55,251 nucleotides of DNA from a virus. The translations under genes were made by a program, and so were the position numbers. Location of the stretch: IMG/VR virus record IMGVR_UViG_3300030090_005805, positions 1 through 55,251 of that record; one strand, given 5' to 3'. The notes under the pieces were generated by a model. It ran no database searches and was not told the DNA's origin. It saw nothing but the letters and a program-made list of their open reading frames with translations. The number at the start of each line of letters is the position of its first letter. The stretch's first letter is position 1. This document shows positions 54,350 to 55,251 of the stretch, piece after piece.

Positions 54350-55251
54350 ATGGAAAACACATTAATAATAGGAGCCGGAGTTGCAGGAGTAAATGCAGCT
54401 ACAAAATTAGTTGATAACAATTATAAAGGTAATATTACTGTAATTGATATGGGTAATGATCCTTTTAATCGTAAACCTGAAGAAGTAATGACGGGTTTTA
54501 TGGGTGCTGGTGGATGGTCAGATGGTAAATTAACTTATCATACATCTATAGGAGGTCATATGTCTAAATACTGTGGTGATGAAAAAGCTATGGAATTAAT
54601 GGATCAGGTTATTGATAATTTTAGAAGATTTCACCCAAAACCTGAAGTAATTCAATGTTCTCATCCCGTAGAAGAACCGGAATTTATTAAGCCTTATTTT
54701 GGTTTGCGATTATTCCCTGTATGGCATATAGGAACTGATTATCTACATGAAATTGGCAAGAATTGGTATACATATTTGACCGATAATAATGTTAGATTTA
54801 GATGGAAAGAAAAAGTAACTAATATTGATTTTGATAAACAAGAAGTTTATACAGATATATCACAATTTAACTATGATAGACTTATTTTTGGTGTAGGCAA
54901 ATCAGGAATTGACTTTGGAAAACAATTAGCTGAAAAATATGATTTACCAACAGAACCAAAACCAGTACAAATAGGAGTTAGATTTGAAGCGCCACAAAAA
55001 CATTTTCAAAAATTAATTGATATATCATATGATTTTAAATTATATAGAAAATTTGATGATGTAAGTTTAAGATCATTTTGTACAAATAATAATGCTGCTT
55101 ATGTTGCTGTAGAAGAAACTTATGGAGATCATTCTTATAATGGTCATGCTAAAAAAGACGAAGCATACAGAAACGATATGACTAATTTTGGTATATTAAT
55201 GGAAATTAGAGGTATAGATAAACCATTTGATTGGTCAAGAGAAGCAGTTAA
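54350..55251 (+). CDS. FAD-dependent oxidoreductase, 5' part (cut by window end)
   Basis: An ATG after an A/T-rich leader opens a frame that runs to the window edge (300 complete codons seen). Residues 5-20 hold a Rossmann FAD-binding motif GAGVAGVNAA (Gly8, Gly10, Gly13), then VIDMGND at the end of the second strand. A later segment RLIFGVGKSGIDFGKQLAEK resembles a second conserved region. The layout matches large FAD-dependent dehydrogenases (COG2509-like), to which substrate cannot be assigned from this part. It starts a new transcription unit after the terminator. Confidence 0.75.
   Translation, partial: MENTLIIGAGVAGVNAATKLVDNNYKGNITVIDMGNDPFNRKPEEVMTGFMGAGGWSDGKLTYHTSIGGHMSKYCGDEKAMELMDQVIDNFRRFHPKPEVIQCSHPVEEPEFIKPYFGLRLFPVWHIGTDYLHEIGKNWYTYLTDNNVRFRWKEKVTNIDFDKQEVYTDISQFNYDRLIFGVGKSGIDFGKQLAEKYDLPTEPKPVQIGVRFEAPQKHFQKLIDISYDFKLYRKFDDVSLRSFCTNNNAAYVAVEETYGDHSYNGHAKKDEAYRNDMTNFGILMEIRGIDKPFDWSREAV

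Noticed and set aside
1-55251. Integrated prophage
   Set aside because: No integrase, attachment-site repeats or host genes are visible in the window.

Overview
This window looks like part of a large, AT-rich tailed-phage genome (T4-like, contractile tail) that infects a Bacteroidota (Flavobacteriia-type) host. Evidence for a phage: wedge proteins of the gp25 and gp6 types, a run of virion and fibre genes, a gp55-like late sigma factor, a gp61-like primase, a SegE-like GIY-YIG nuclease, a holin, an M15 peptidase, and no housekeeping operons. Evidence for the host: A-rich start regions with few Shine-Dalgarno sequences, many Cys-rich repeats of the type GCTDP..NY...DDGSC, and a type IX secretion (Por) sorting tail on the 1329-residue protein. 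All supported genes are on the + strand, packed tightly and often separated by under 20 bases.

Layout. 1-711: a largely non-coding, locally GC-rich region with hairpins, palindromes and a CACCG iteron-like array, plus a possible 29-residue membrane peptide. 712-4797: small early-type genes, a rhodanese, and a metallopeptidase/VWA protein. 4798-5118: a circularly permuted (two-piece) tmRNA gene and its terminator. 5150-10842: an envelope/secretion cassette with an outer-membrane-type protein, a membrane coiled-coil protein, a thioredoxin fold lacking its cysteines, and a giant T9SS repeat protein. 10891-16485: unknown, HD-domain and sigma-factor genes. 16475-36205: baseplate, tail and fibre module. 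36210-37876: small tagged protein, SegE-like nuclease and primase. 37910-41359: a six-segment probable polyprotein (nucleotidylyltransferase, HAD, DUF192, two small segments, ligase-like). 41363-54255: Cys-rich repeat proteins, a small HExxH protease and a holin, closed by a terminator. 54350 to the end: the start of an FAD-dependent oxidoreductase.

Two themes link the genes. First, about ten proteins begin with a short amphipathic helix ending in (L/I)-x-E followed by Q, A, D or Y. This resembles the T4 capsid-targeting sequence cut by the gp21 prohead protease, and the same motif lies between domains of the 1149-residue protein. The phage may therefore package and cut a set of enzymes and Cys-rich proteins inside its head. 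Second, the motif ATATTTAT(A/T)A lies 25-30 bases before six operon-leading genes and may be the late promoter read by the gp55-like sigma factor encoded here.

The permuted tmRNA is the best-supported unusual element. Its 3' part (T arm, acceptor strand, discriminator A) lies upstream of its 5' part. Together they rebuild a perfect 7-bp acceptor stem with the alanine-identity G3-U70 pair, and the coding part encodes the tag AKEQVFAMAA.
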